From Diphasiastrum complanatum (lineage: Eukaryota; Streptophyta; Lycopodiopsida; Lycopodiales; Lycopodiaceae): DNA of 64,000 bases. The stretch lies in contig CM055105.1 in assembly GCA_029204225.1 (NCBI GenBank), positions 15,119,132-15,183,131 of the forward strand, in the 5' to 3' direction. Position 1 is the stretch's first letter. Each line of letters opens with the position of its first letter. Shown one piece after another: positions 10,413 through 21,197 of this stretch. The notes beneath the pieces are model-generated. The model made no database searches and had not been told where the DNA came from. It worked only from the letters and a program-made list of their open reading frames with translations. Position numbers and translations under genes: made by a program.

Positions 10413-11390
10413 CCTGTTTTACCGTCAGGCAGCTATCCTCTTGATCATGCACACCTCACCATTTGCTTGTGAAACAGATGTTCCATTATCCAATGCCTTC
10501 AAACTACTGAACCAGTTCTTGTTACCTATCATGTGTCTTGTGGATCCTGAGTCAATATACCATGCTTGATCATCTTGATTAGATGACAAAGCAGATATGA
10601 AGATGCTAGAGTCTTCAATCTCACCCTCATCGACAAGGTTACCTGCTTGTTTTGGTTTTCCCTTGCCTTGTTCTGCCAGGAATTTGCGACATTCACTCTT
10701 CCAGTGGCCCTTTTTACCACAATGGAAGCACTTGCCTTTCTTCTCAGTTTTGCTGGAAGATCCCTCATCCTCCTGAGACTTGGAAAATCGTTGTTTAGTC
10801 TTCTTCTTGCCCTTGCCCTTGCCTTGTTTTTGGCGTGTCGCAAGTGCCTGATCATCAGTATTTTGACGTCTAGCTTTCACCATTTCTCGTCGTTGCTCTT
10901 CCTGCATCAAGATTCCTGTGAGCTCGTCAAAGGTTGACAATCTTTCTCTTGATGCTATTCTGCTCACAAACATTTGATAGGGTTCTGCAATGCCTCATAA
11001 TGCATTATGCACCAGCTCCACATCACGTATCCGTTCTCCAATAGAATGTAGTTCATCTCTCATTGTCTTGATTCTGGTCATGTACGTCTGAATGTGCTCT
11101 CCTTGCTCCATGCGGGCACTATTCAACTTTGACTTCAAAAACATGATTCTTGACGGATTTGACGTCTCGAACTACTCCTTTAGCACATCCCATGCCTGTC
11201 TGGGTGTAATAGCATCACAAATGTGGGTAATGATGTGATCCTTCACTGACAAGTTAATGAAGGTCAAAGCTTTCCTCATCCTTTTGTCGAACACTTTGAT
11301 GTCTGCTTCATTTGGCGGCCTTCTCTCATCACCTATGACGACTTCTCACACATCTTTCTCCATCAGTATGTTTTTCATTTTTAATTTGCA
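10413..11390 (-). pseudogene. Copia gag and protease active site
   Basis: Homology begins at an ATG near 11389 (MKNILMEKDV) and passes through three nonsense codons: TGA replacing the Trp after KDV, TAG after AWDVLKE (about 11175) and TGA after LVHNAL (about 10998). From 10973 the frame is open for 182 codons: RERLSTFDELTGILMQEEQR, a Lys-rich linker, the intact CCHC knuckle CFHCGKKGHWKSEC, and WYIDSGSTRHM, the protease active site. A stop and frame change at about 10425 precede the rest of the protease. Confidence 0.9.
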
Positions 11391-12345
11391 TAGTTGGAAA
11401 TCCCGTCCAATTTGCTACTTTCACTCAAAATGGACTCTCCCATGTTTGTCATCGCAAAACTGCTTAAAACTTCTACCTTAGGCTAAGAACAGTATGTCGA
11501 GGCCAACAGTGATGTCAGAAGTTGAAAATAATGACCTGCACTTTTTTTTCTTACCAGTCCACTCGTCACTTTTCCACCAATTTGAAAGCCAAATCGGCGT
11601 CGCCTTCCGAAATGCACTCAGTCGTCAATTCCCAACAATGTGCCCAGTGGAATGGTTAAACTACTTTTGGCGTACTCCGAACACTTTCTCCGCTGCAGCT
11701 GCTCTGTTTTGCTGTACCGTACTTGCAGGTACAGTTCGTGTGCCCTTCGTTTGGAGGTTATAGCCTTTCGTTTGGGTCAAAACGGGCAAAGGACCCAAAA
11801 ATAGGGACTTTTCTAGCTTTTGAACTGTTTCTTCACTTTGAAGAAACTTCACTCTTCACTTGTGAAGGGAAAATTCCGTGGAGAAACGGTGATTTTAGCT
11901 CAACTTGACAAAGTGGCTTTTTCACCTTTTTATCGCAAATCTGCTAGGTTAACTGTCTGGAGACAAATCTCTAACATAAACCTTAGAATCTCTCCATGGC
12001 TGATTGATAGTGTGATTAGCTTCCTTCCTGTCCTTACGGCATCCAAAACGGTGCACAAACAGCGAAGAAATCACCAATTATGTATAAAAACCGTAACCCC
12101 AAGTCCGGTTTCAATTTTCAATTGGCTTCGAAATTGTCAATTTTTCACCAAATTGTTTCCCTGTCTGATGCTATGCACAGGCTAATAATCCCTCTGCTGA
12201 GCTTAGCAAGCCTCTATAAACTAGAAACCATGCACCAGTGCTTGTTTTTCCGTCTTCAACCCGCCGTAAAACCCCGAACTCTTAGAAGACAGTTCTCCCG
12301 AAGCTCTCTTCAACGGCGACACTGTACTGTGTACACTCCCTGTAC
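11391..12345 (-). other. 5' leader of nested copia element
   Basis: About 950 bp between the primer-binding site and gag, without a good frame. Parts of it (accgtacttgcaggtac region, 11710-11740) recur in the plus-strand copia fragment at 60800-60870, linking the two families. Confidence 0.6.
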
Positions 12346-12358
12346 GGCTCTGATGCCA
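12346..12358 (-). promoter_or_regulatory. Primer-binding site, initiator Met-tRNA type
   Basis: On the minus strand TGGCATCAGAGCC directly follows the 5' LTR end AATTCTAAGT. It differs by one base from the usual plant copia site TGGTATCAGAGCC, complementary to initiator Met-tRNA. Confidence 0.9.
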
Positions 12359-12634
12359 ACTTAGAATTTGCTTTGCACAGGAACACAGATCATGCTACAT
12401 AGTAACACAGACAGAAAATCACTCTCCTCAGCAAGCTGACATAGCAACTGTATTTCTCAAAATAAAATTACACTGTACATATAGTTGTTCACTCAGGCAA
12501 CCCATGCATGACCCAGGTTGCCGTTGGCGGGACGCGTGTCCCGTCGACTTGCCTCGTGGCTAGGCCAACTGATCCTTATCCACTGATAGGACCCACAGTA
12601 CAGTAACACAGTGATTCTTACTTTAATTCTAACT
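12359..12634 (-). repeat. 5' LTR of nested copia element
   Basis: The 276-bp partner of 7027-7302. The border is fixed by the primer-binding site on one side and the GTTAG duplication (12635-12639) on the other. Confidence 0.92.
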
Positions 12635-12715
12635 GTTAGAAGCCCCATCAAGTTGGCTTGCATCGCCCAAAATTGCCTCATTAATGTTTGCCATTTCCAA
12701 AGTGCTTGAAACTCC
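12635..12715 (-). pseudogene. Copia gag N-terminal codons (other side of nested insertion)
   Basis: Minus strand reads EAILGDASQLDGASN and, after removal of the nested element and one GTTAG, runs in frame into YHIWKFKMKSIL at 7021 downwards. Copia gag typically starts with such a KLDG.NY..WK.KM sequence. About 12715 it is joined to an RNase H fragment of another copia. Confidence 0.8.
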
Positions 12716-13148
12716 ACCTATAGGCTATAAAGTGTATGCCGAAGTCAACCATGATAAAAATAACATTAGGATGTACCTGCTTTATGACAATATCATTCAA
12801 CAACTTACACAACCAAATAGCTTTCTGAGTAGCAAAACTTAACGCTTTATATTCAACTTCTGTAGAAGAAAGAGAAATGGTGTCCCTTGCTAGACCATGA
12901 AAAACAAATGCTACCAAAATTGAAAGCATAAGCTGTTGTTGACTTTCTATCATCTACATTGCCCAATCAGCGTCAACATAGCCTTGCAACTTAGGTAAAG
13001 TACTTTGTCTTTTGTAGACCAAGCCAAGGTTAGGTGTACTTTTCACGTACCTCAAAATCCTCTTTGCGGCTTTCCAATAATCCATAGTGGGTGATGACAT
13101 GAATTGACTAATCAGACTTACATCATAGCAGATATCACTCTCATTCAC
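12716..13148 (-). pseudogene. Copia RNase H fragment
   Basis: Minus strand: VSLISQFMSSPTMDYWKAAK, RILRYVKSTPNLGLVYKRQ and GYVDADW (13148-12954), then shifted frames with FSWSS, TISLSSTEVEYKA and AIWLCKLLNDI (12953-12750). Several stops and frameshifts. Same family as 223-799. Confidence 0.85.
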
Positions 13149-13779
13149 TTATGTTTGATGGTGGATATAAATCTGAAAGAAAAAAAATGTTGAATAATTT
13201 AAATCGTAATTTGAAGAGTTTCAATCAAAAAATACCTATGATTGCAGTAAAGTGCATACGTTTTGATATACTTACAGTTACATTTTCGATGATCATGAGG
13301 ACTGATATCTTGTACTTTTATTTCTGAATGCACATAAACATGTTGTACTAACACATCTGATATAGAGTGATGTCCGAGAGTTGTCTTAAACTCCAAAATT
13401 TTTGTTTTCCAATATGATTTGTATCTCATCTTTGTCCTTTTCTTTTGTCAAAATTGTCCTTTGATGAGGGATGCAGCAACACCCATGAATTTTTCATATA
13501 TTTTGTTGGCTTCCAGTTATCAACTTTGTCTTTCTCATTATAAAGAATCATAGACTCAATTGTAGATCTTGGTCTCCTTGCCATTGCTATTTTCAAAGCT
13601 TAAGTGCCAAAAATCACTCTGATATGATACTCAATTCAGTTTTTTGTATCACATTCAATCTCATGAGAATGCGTCAGTAGTCATAGTTATTGTGCATACT
13701 ATTTTTTTATAACTGTAACTAGTCTAGTTAACAAATTCGACCAACATAGTTAAATAAATAGAGGTATTGGAAGAGCGAA
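13149..13779. other. Intergenic with two short minus-strand frames
   Basis: A 52-codon frame starts at ATG 13584 (minus) with MARRPRSTIESMILYNEKDK and ends at 13426; its stop overlaps the start of a 76-codon frame (13429-13199). Composition is protein-like but I recognise neither. They may be exons of a decayed gene or of a transposon protein. No promoter or splice signal is convincing. Confidence 0.3.
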
Positions 13780-13935
13780 CCAGTGGGATGGTCCATGCTG
13801 CCCGACACAAATTTCAAGATGTTGCTATAATATATTTTTACTTTTCAGTTTATTTGAACTATGTTACATAGATTTGAAATTTGTCCATTTTGAGTGGGCC
13901 AGGTGGTGGTCGAAACTAAAAATAAAAGTATCTTT
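13780..13935. repeat. Dispersed repeat interrupted by copia element
   Basis: Left part of the repeat seen at 1-222; its right part is at 19009-19050. The young copia element lies exactly between them. Confidence 0.6.
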
Positions 13936-13940
13936 ACAAA

Positions 13941-14749
13941 TGTGAGAAATTGGCAAAAATCTAGCTTGGTATTTTTTATGATAGAAGTTTGTAAGTGAAT
14001 CTCACATGTGTGGAGGATGTTCCCACGTGTGGACAATTGTAAAGTAAATCAAAATGTTTGATATAGGGGTCTCATAGAATTTCATAGTCAAGCATTTAGG
14101 TGTAGGATGTTGATAGGGTCAAATTTGGCATAGATGGCAAATTATCCATTTCCACTTGTAATGCCAATATTGAGCCAAACTTGTGCCAATTAGAGTGTAG
14201 ACAAGTGTCATGCTTTTGTTTGATGAAGCTTAAGAGGTCCAATAGGATTTAGAGGTGGAACCTTGTGAGGTCCAATAGAAAATTGAGGTGTGCTTGAATA
14301 TAGTCCAATAGAATTTAGAGGTGCATGGATCAATGGTCCAATAGGATTAAGAGGTGGCAAAGTGTGATCCAATCATAGTTAAGCATAGTGGTAGCTCATG
14401 AATCTATTAGTATCATTGTACTCCTCCTTTTGGATCTAATTGATTTTGAGATTGAGTGGATTTTGAGTGTCATTGAATTTCTAGCTTTCTCTCTCTACCC
14501 GAGAGCTCTTGATGGTTTTTCTCTCTCTACCCGAGGAGAGCAGCTTGTTTTTACTTAGAATACTTTTGGAACACTTCCCACACGTGTGAGTGAGAGTTGG
14601 AAGTGATTGAATGCATGTAGTAGTGTGTTTTTGCCATAGAATCAAAGATAGATCTTGAATCTCAATCTAGTCTTGATCTTGGTGCATCTACACACCTTAG
14701 GAGATCACAAGTACATGTAGTGGACAATCCACACGTGTGAAATTCAACA
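13941..14749 (+). repeat. 5' LTR of young copia element
   Basis: 809 bp, TGTGAGAAAT...AATTCAACA. Contains four degenerate tccaatag repeats in U3 and several CACATGTG/CACGTGTG palindromes (for example near 14005, 14022, 14580 and 14731). Two ctctctctacccgag blocks lie at 14490-14533. Confidence 0.93.
14234..14357 (+). repeat. U3 subrepeats in LTR
   Basis: Four degenerate copies of ggtccaatagratttagaggtg start at about 14236, 14269, 14302 and 14335, one every ~33 bp. The same set is in the 3' LTR (about 18490-18610). Such U3 repeats often act as enhancers; that role is inferred. Confidence 0.7.
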
Positions 14750-14762
14750 TGGTATCAGAGCC
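14750..14762 (+). promoter_or_regulatory. Primer-binding site, initiator Met-tRNA
   Basis: TGGTATCAGAGCC follows the LTR end CAACA with no gap. This is the standard plant copia primer site. Confidence 0.95.
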
Positions 14763-15493
14763 TACCTAAGGTTACCATGCATTTTGATCCATCTAAGTGA
14801 AAAATTTTCATCAATCTTGAGCTAGAAGTTGTCAAGGCCCATTTTCCTAGCTATCTTGTTCAATCTTGGATCAAAAGAGATCAAAAGGACATTGATTGGG
14901 TTTGACCTGGTACTGTACGGAATCAGGTGCTCAGACACGTGTGAGGAACATCCAATTTCAGTTTGGAAGTTCTCTCTCATGTTTGATCCATTTATCTTGC
15001 TTGATAGCTTGTTTTGAAGCTATTTTTGTCTAGTTTCTTTCATTCCATTTGGTTGAGCCAATCAAAAGTTATAAGCTTTTGAAGAGGGCTAGGTAGGGCA
15101 CCTAGACCTGGGTGGACACATTTGGTTTGGTCAAGAGATTGCTTGGTTGATCCAAAATCACAGTTGTATGCTTGCCAATCTCATCTATATGTGATCTAGG
15201 CACTGTTTTGAGATCTTAGCCATTTTGTTTCATGCAATATCATTGTATTTGAGTCAAATTTGGTTTCTTAGTGTAGTTCACATGTGCTAAGAGTGTTGGA
15301 TCCTAACTTTGCCTATACTCCATCATTTGATGTGAAATAGATCTTGTTTTAGAGAGATTTGTCTAGCTAGTGAGAATCAATTCACAAATTGTTGTAAGAT
15401 CTTTCATAGGAGGAGATAGTACTCAATTATTGGATCCTATTGAAAGTGTGTAACAACATTTATTGTTCATCATCTGAGTTTTCTTCACTTCAA
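14763..15493 (+). other. Leader of young copia element
   Basis: About 730 bp between primer site and the likely gag start, with no substantial conserved frame. It includes an ACACGTGTG palindrome at about 14935. Confidence 0.6.
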
Positions 15494-18067
15494 ATGTCTT
15501 CAATGGGTTCATCCTTGTTGGAACCAAGTGAAAGATTGACCACTTCAAACTATTCAATTTGGAAAATGAGGATGGAGTCCATCTTGATCCTTCAAGACGT
15601 GATGGACATAGTTCTTGGCCTTGAAGAAGAACCACAAGTTCTTCAAGAGGTTCAAAAATACAAAAAGAGAGCTAGGATGGCTCTCCACTACATTAAGATG
15701 AATGTCTCTAATGAGATATTGAGGGAGATAGGTACTTGTACAACATCCAAGGAAGCTTGGGATTGTCTCAAGTCCATCTATGAGGCTAAGAACACCTCTA
15801 GGCTCCTCACTCTTAGAAATCAAATATTCCAAAGTAGTCAAAAGAGTGATGAGAGTGCATCTAATTATGTTTTGAGAGTCAAGGATATTCATAGGGAGCT
15901 TGCATGTATTGGTGACTCAATCAATCAAAGTGAGCTAGTCCAAGTCATTCTCAATGGCTTGAGACATGAATATGACAACCTTGTCCAATCCTATGCTATT
16001 AAGGAGGAGCTACCAAGTTTGGAGGCCCTTCAAAGTGTGCTTATTTTTGAAGAATCAAGACAAGAGTACAAACTCTTGAGGATGGACAAGCTATCACTCA
16101 ATCATGATGATGGCAAAGTTCTATTTGCCAAGCACAAAGAGAGGAGTAAGAAGCAACACCATCGCTTCTCTAATGACAAAGCTAAAGACCAAGATGGAGA
16201 GGAGGAGGATACCTCTCATGCTTCTAATTCAAATCTCAAGAAGAAGATGATCAAGTGCTTTTATTGTGGCAAGAAAGGCCATTATGCCACCAATTGCTTC
16301 AAGAACAAGAATCAACTCAATCAAGCCAACATCACCAATGAGAAAGAAGACTATATTGCAAGTGATGGAGAAGGCTCTCTTATGGCATCAAGCTTCTCCT
16401 CTTCCACCTTCAACAAGGATGACACATGGTATATTGATAGTGGAGCATCTTCACATATGTGTGGGTCCAAGCACTTTTTTTCATCTATTATGCCTTATGA
16501 TGGAGTCAAGAAGACCATATACTTTGCAAGTAAGCATGAGTGCAATATTGAAGGAGTAGGGATTATTCCCTTGAAGCTTGCATCTTCTAAAGATCTCTTT
16601 CTCAACAATGTTCTTTTTGTCCCAAAGCTTACAAAGAACATCTTAAGTGTTGGCCAACTTCTTGATAGTGGCTTTGATGTCAATTTCAATATTGACAATT
16701 GTGTGATTAAGAAGGATGGTGAGATCCTTGCATATGGATCAAGATTTGAAGGCATCTACAAATTGGATCCAAGTGAGAGTGCAAACTCTCTTGATGTTTC
16801 TTATATTTCCAATATTTCAAAGGAGGAGGATTACACAATATGCACATATCTTCTCTCTTCAAGTATTAAGGTGTATGATTGTTCCTTATTATTCAAAGCA
16901 TATGTTGAGAAGAAATTCTCATTGAAGATCAAAGCTTTGAGGAGTATTGGAGCTCTTGAAGGAATAGCACCATATGAAGTTTTATTCAAGATGAAGCCTA
17001 AGGTTGATCACCTTGGTGAACTTGGTAGTGCTTGCTTTGCACATATTCCCTTGGAAACAAGAAGGAAGGATGATCCAAGCTCATGGATCATGATTGGATA
17101 CTCATCCATCAAGGAGGCCTTTAGTGTCTTTACACTCTCTATTTCAAATGTGATGGTGAATAGAGATGTCATATTGCATGAAGATTCAATCTTGGAAGTG
17201 GCCGAGATCAAGGCTTCTCAAGAAGCATCACAAGTTATCCTTTTTGAAGGTATTCAAGTTATGATGGGGCCAATGTGTGAGGAGGAGTTTCTTCTTCATA
17301 TGATTTCAAGAAGATCTTCAAGATGCATGGCCGAGTCTTTATGGCTCACCTTACATGGCAAAGAGGGGCATATTTCATGTTGTATCTACTACAACACATT
17401 CATATATGCTTCTCTTCCTTTGCTTGAAATGCTATCTTGCTTCATTGAATTTTTTGGATCTCAAAGTTCAAGAAAAGCTATACTAGTTTTGTATGATGCT
17501 TATGGTATGGACATGTTTCTTGTCATTATTGACTTAGATGTGTTTCCAATACTTTTTGAAAGCAAGATATTGTATTGTCAAAAGTATGCTCTTGGTTCTA
17601 GTAAGAACAAGATTGAGCTTGGTACTCACTTTTTTGAAAATCATGTTTTCACATGTTTTGAGGCAAATTGTAAACTCCTCTTGAGATTAAGTGAAGCATC
17701 CAAAGTGGACACTTACATCCTTGAGAGAGTAACTAGCCTAAAAAAGATCAAGATAGTCTTTGATATCAAGATTAGATCCATCATGGTTATAGTTCATTGT
17801 ATGTGGACTAGTCAAGCTAGAAAGCATAATCTTGATAATCATCATTGTTTCACATCTTATGATCTTGATCTCCATGATCCTTATGAGGCTTGGAAGCCTC
17901 AGATTTCTCTATTTATGGTGCATCCATCATGCAAGTGGAACTTTCAAGGCAAAGATCATCATCAAGCATGGAGGAAGCCCATGATAATAGTGGCATATTG
18001 GTGGAGCACTCTTCAAAGGCATTGGCAAGAGATCTCTACCAAAGAGATCTTATCATGGATATGGTGA
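15440..18067 (+). CDS. Copia gag-protease polyprotein with truncated integrase, RT absent
   Basis: 875 open codons; the likely start is the Met at 15494 (codon 19), giving MSSMGSSLLEPSERLTTSNY, a normal gag N-terminus. Domains: UBN2 gag (about 20-210; SIWKMRMESIL, SKEAWDCLKSIYEAKNTSR, ELVQVILNGLRHEYDNLV), Lys-rich linker, CCHC knuckle CFYCGKKGHYATNC (about 275), protease (WYIDSGASSHMCGSKHFF, about 330; VLFVPKLTKNILSVGQLL), a shortened pre-integrase segment, then an integrase C-terminal scrap (APYEVLFKMKPKVDHLGELG, VMVNRDVILHED) joined directly to KALRS without the catalytic core. The last ~260 codons have no copia similarity and look like out-of-frame or foreign sequence that happens to be open. 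Encodes capsid and protease only. Confidence 0.88.
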   Translation: MKVCNNIYCSSSEFSSLQMSSMGSSLLEPSERLTTSNYSIWKMRMESILILQDVMDIVLGLEEEPQVLQEVQKYKKRARMALHYIKMNVSNEILREIGTCTTSKEAWDCLKSIYEAKNTSRLLTLRNQIFQSSQKSDESASNYVLRVKDIHRELACIGDSINQSELVQVILNGLRHEYDNLVQSYAIKEELPSLEALQSVLIFEESRQEYKLLRMDKLSLNHDDGKVLFAKHKERSKKQHHRFSNDKAKDQDGEEEDTSHASNSNLKKKMIKCFYCGKKGHYATNCFKNKNQLNQANITNEKEDYIASDGEGSLMASSFSSSTFNKDDTWYIDSGASSHMCGSKHFFSSIMPYDGVKKTIYFASKHECNIEGVGIIPLKLASSKDLFLNNVLFVPKLTKNILSVGQLLDSGFDVNFNIDNCVIKKDGEILAYGSRFEGIYKLDPSESANSLDVSYISNISKEEDYTICTYLLSSSIKVYDCSLLFKAYVEKKFSLKIKALRSIGALEGIAPYEVLFKMKPKVDHLGELGSACFAHIPLETRRKDDPSSWIMIGYSSIKEAFSVFTLSISNVMVNRDVILHEDSILEVAEIKASQEASQVILFEGIQVMMGPMCEEEFLLHMISRRSSRCMAESLWLTLHGKEGHISCCIYYNTFIYASLPLLEMLSCFIEFFGSQSSRKAILVLYDAYGMDMFLVIIDLDVFPILFESKILYCQKYALGSSKNKIELGTHFFENHVFTCFEANCKLLLRLSEASKVDTYILERVTSLKKIKIVFDIKIRSIMVIVHCMWTSQARKHNLDNHHCFTSYDLDLHDPYEAWKPQISLFMVHPSCKWNFQGKDHHQAWRKPMIIVAYWWSTLQRHWQEISTKEILSWIW

Positions 18068-18193
18068 GGGTGCTGCTATGATGGATCCCTTGGCTGATCT
18101 TCACTTCTTATGCATACCAAAGGATCCACTCAAAAAGATTTACAAACTTCTCAAGTGATCTAGTACCTTTCCAAGCTATTTTTTGAGGAGGAG

Positions 18194-19003
18194 TGTGAGA
18201 AATTGGCAAAAATCTAGCTTGGTATTTTTTATGATAGAAGTTTGTAAGTGAATCTCACATGTGTGGAGGATGTTCCCACGTGTGGACAATTGTAAAGTAA
18301 ATCAAAATGTTTGATATAGGGGTCTCATAGAATTTCATAGTCAAGCATTTAGGTGTAGGATGTTGATAGGGTCAAATTTGGCATAGATGGCAAATTATCC
18401 ATTTCCACTTGTAATGCCAATATTGAGCCAAACTTGTGCCAATTAGAGTGTAGACAAGTGTCATGCTTTTGTTTGATGAAGCTTAAGAGGTCCAATAGGA
18501 TTTAGAGGTGGAACCTTGTGAGGTCCAATAGAAAATTGAGGTGTGCTTGAATATAGTCCAATAGAATTTAGAGGTGCATGGATCAATGGTCCAATAGGAT
18601 TAAGAGGTGGCAAAGTGTGATCCAATCATAGTTAAGCATAGTGGTAGCTCATGAATCTATTAGTATCATTGTACTCCTCCTTTTGGATCTAATTGATTTT
18701 TGAGATTGAGTGGATTTTGAGTGTCATTGAATTTCTAGCTTTCTCTCTCTACCCGAGAGCTCTTGATGGTTTTTCTCTCTCTACCCAAGGAGAGCAGCTT
18801 GTTTTTTTTTAGAATACTTTTGGAACACTTCCCACACGTGTGAGTGAGAGTTGGAAGTGATTGAATGCATGTAGTAGTGTGTTTTTGCCATAGAATCAAA
18901 GATAGATCTTGAATCTCAATCTAGTCTTGATCTTGGTGCATCTACACACCTTAGGAGATCACAAGTACATGTAGTGGACAATCCACACGTGTGAAATTCA
19001 ACA
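18194..19003 (+). repeat. 3' LTR of young copia element
   Basis: 810 bp, nearly identical to 13941-14749 (one extra T near 18700, a G/A change in the second cccgag block, and a longer T run near 18805). Preceded by gaggaggag and followed by the ACAAA duplication. Confidence 0.93.
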
Positions 19004-19149
19004 ACAAAGAGTCATTTTTTAATTTGGAGTTCCTCTAATACAAAATGAGGTATCCAAGTGAAGATCTCCTTAGATTCTATTACATGCAACCAAAAGGACA
19101 CCTGTTGAGCAAAACCACCCAACCAATAGAAAATGGCTAGTCAAAACCC

Positions 19150-19300
19150 TAACCACTTCACCCCCAAGCCAAGGTGAATGAATGCAAGAGAGGAGGGGAT
19201 CACATGATGGGGCAAAGGAGATAGAAAGAATGTGAACGGATATTGCGGAACAGCTCTCCCATTACAATCAACTACTAGATGCAAAAATAGTCTAATAGAT
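19150..19300 (-). repeat. Repeat arm, inverted relative to 29877-30010
   Basis: The reverse complement contains ctattagactatttttgcat, tgattgtaatgggagagctg and a tcc..tgccccatca end. These match 29877-30010 on the plus strand by eye at roughly 80%. The pair brackets 10.6 kb of mostly retroelement sequence. Confidence 0.6.
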
Positions 19301-20302
19301 GTGGTGGCCTAGTCATTATAGATTTCCACAAAATCAATGAATTACGTAGTATAAAAGGTTTGATCGTTCCCCAGGAGAGAGAATAATCTCAGCTTTTGCA
19401 TGGAAAATGTACGTATGATGATAAACAGACTAGAGTGTATAAAGTTCACAATGAATACTACAATGACATAACTGGTTATCCAAAGATATTTGGATAAATT
19501 GGCATCCAAGAACACCAATGATAAAATAATTTGGTCAAGATCTGTAATTGTAAGAATTACTTTATCTTTCAGGCCCTTCAGGCATCAGGAAAACAGTCAG
19601 AACTGACAGCAACTAGCAATTAGATTCATCAAGCAGAATCACATTAGCTAAAAGTTCTTTTATCAAACACAGAGAATTAGTTTTTATCGCAGGAAGCAAA
19701 CAAGACAGAGGCTCAATCAATCCCATTATCTGAACACATAGCTCATTCAGAGTTTGAAGGAATTTCTACTAAAAGTTATGTTTAATAGGCTTCGGCTAGT
19801 TCTCTGCACACATTAGTCAGAATTATTACTTGCTGGTGTTGCTTGAAAATCCATGTTAGAGTAACTAAAATTCAGTATAACTTAAGTGATGTGTGTGACA
19901 CAAACAGAACAATATCACAATCAATCACAGATCATATAGAGTGTGTTCGCACAAATGATAAAAAGTAATTTTGTGAGAGATAACAGAAGGAAAGAATGTT
20001 CAAGCTATAAGAACTTGCTCTTCGCTCTGCGTAGAAATGCGTATGTACAATGGCACATAGTGCTATCCTTATAGGAATGTTCTTTAGTCTCATTGTCGCT
20101 TACGAACCGTCAAATGTCGATTCTAAACTTCTATTGCGTCTCTTTAGAACGTCGCAATTTCTACTCAAAATATGACTTTACAAAGTGCAAAATAGGCCTT
20201 TACATGTATTTAGGCACTATAGCACATTATATATATATGGAAATTGAAAATTTTTACAATATGTGACAAAATTTGGATAATGTGAGATCATAAGACTCCA
20301 CA
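19301..20302 (-). repeat. Probable 3' LTR of gypsy-like unit
   Basis: On the minus strand, the last coding frame ends at 20366 and is followed by gaggaagggga, a polypurine tract, then TGTGGAGTC at 20302, a plausible LTR start. A TATATATATA box lies at about 20230. The far end is not resolved and no second LTR is in the window. Confidence 0.45.
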
Positions 20303-20365
20303 TATCCCCTTCCTCAGCTATGCAGCGGCTCGCAAACAATCTGATTTATGTCCTTCTTTGTCGCT

Positions 20366-21197
20366 TTAGGCTAGCTGGCTTGCTGTGGAAAATAGCTTGG
20401 CTCGGGCCTCATTTTCTTGCTCCAATGTCAGTCCTTTTGTTGCCAGAAAATAGTTGTTCTTCTGGTTGTAGTCTTCTTGGAATGACAAATTTGGATAACC
20501 ACCCATTCCTTGATTGTCGATTGGTGCAAGGGGGTTATCAATTAATGTATTATTAACAAGATGTGTATACCAACTATCCTCGGTCATGATTTCAGACATC
20601 TCGGCAGAAGGGACAGTTAGTGAAAGGGCAGCATATGTATATTCGAGAAATTTCGCTTTAATATACAGTTGTTGAACAGACATGAGGGCATATGAAATGA
20701 GAGAAGCAATATTTACATGGTTGTAAGTATAATATGGTCTAGTTATTGGGTTAGTGGAGCAAAGTATATTATTTGCTTTTACTTCCTCCAAATAACGAGA
20801 ATAGTTAGTTTTCCCAATCTGTGTAGATTTCCCACAGATCAGGGAATAATATCTGATGAGTAACTCGAGAAGAAACTGATTTAAAGTTAGAAACAACTTC
20901 TTTCACATCAAAAATGTTAATTGACTCTAACTTATTCAAATACTCATCGAATGCTAGAAAAATATTATTTTCAAATATTCTTAGGTCTTCTAAGATGTAT
21001 ACATACAAGGATCCTGCGACCACATGAATATAGTTAGTTTGCACATTGAACTTGTTCTGAACAATGGCAAGGGCGAGGATTCCTTTTTTATGTATAGTTA
21101 GTCTAGACCATAAAGTATTTATGTTAGAAAAAGTCCAAGGGTTCTCCCATTTTTCTTTTGTGTAACCAAAAAGTTTAGGTAAAAGAAGGAAATCCAT
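20366..21197 (-). pseudogene. C-terminal domain of unknown element-borne protein
   Basis: Two overlapping minus-strand frames (21197-20805, 130 codons; 20896-20366, 176 codons) join across one frameshift near 20830. The first contains DFLLLPKLFGYTKEKW and IVQNKFNVQTNYIHVVAGSL; the second SRYLEEVKANNILCSTNP, NHVNIASLISYALMSVQQLY and EQENEARAKLFSTASQLA at its end. The composition is that of a globular, partly helical protein. I recognise no family. It sits immediately upstream of a polypurine tract, where gypsy pol or an env-like ORF would lie. Confidence 0.55.

Larger units (their letters stand above)
7027..12634 (-). mobile_element. Complete Ty1/copia LTR retrotransposon, nested
   Basis: A 5.6-kb element in minus orientation: 5' LTR 12359-12634, primer-binding site 12346-12358, leader, gag, protease, integrase, RT, RNase H, polypurine tract, 3' LTR 7027-7302. 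The order PR-INT-RT-RH defines copia. The LTRs are both 276 bp and differ at about six positions by eye (about 98% identity), so insertion was fairly recent. The target duplication is GTTAG. Termini appear to be AGTTAGAATT...AATTCTAAGT rather than TG...CA. gag has three nonsense codons and integrase and the INT-RT linker are frameshifted, so this copy cannot make a complete polyprotein. Confidence 0.93.
13941..19003 (+). mobile_element. Young non-autonomous copia element lacking RT
   Basis: A 5.06-kb element with 809/810-bp LTRs that begin TGTGAG and end CAACA, a 5-bp duplication ACAAA (13936-13940 and 19004-19008), a primer-binding site, a polypurine tract (gaggaggag, 18185-18193) and one 875-codon ORF. 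LTRs differ at only about four sites by eye, implying very recent insertion. The ORF has gag, knuckle, protease and scraps of integrase but no DDE core, no RT and no RNase H, so mobility would require enzymes supplied by another element. Confidence 0.93.

Noticed and set aside
17280-18067. Novel domain at the C-terminus of the 875-codon ORF
   Set aside because: Composition is irregular and alternative frames are also partly open, so it is more likely shifted or foreign sequence than a domain; kept only as a remark.
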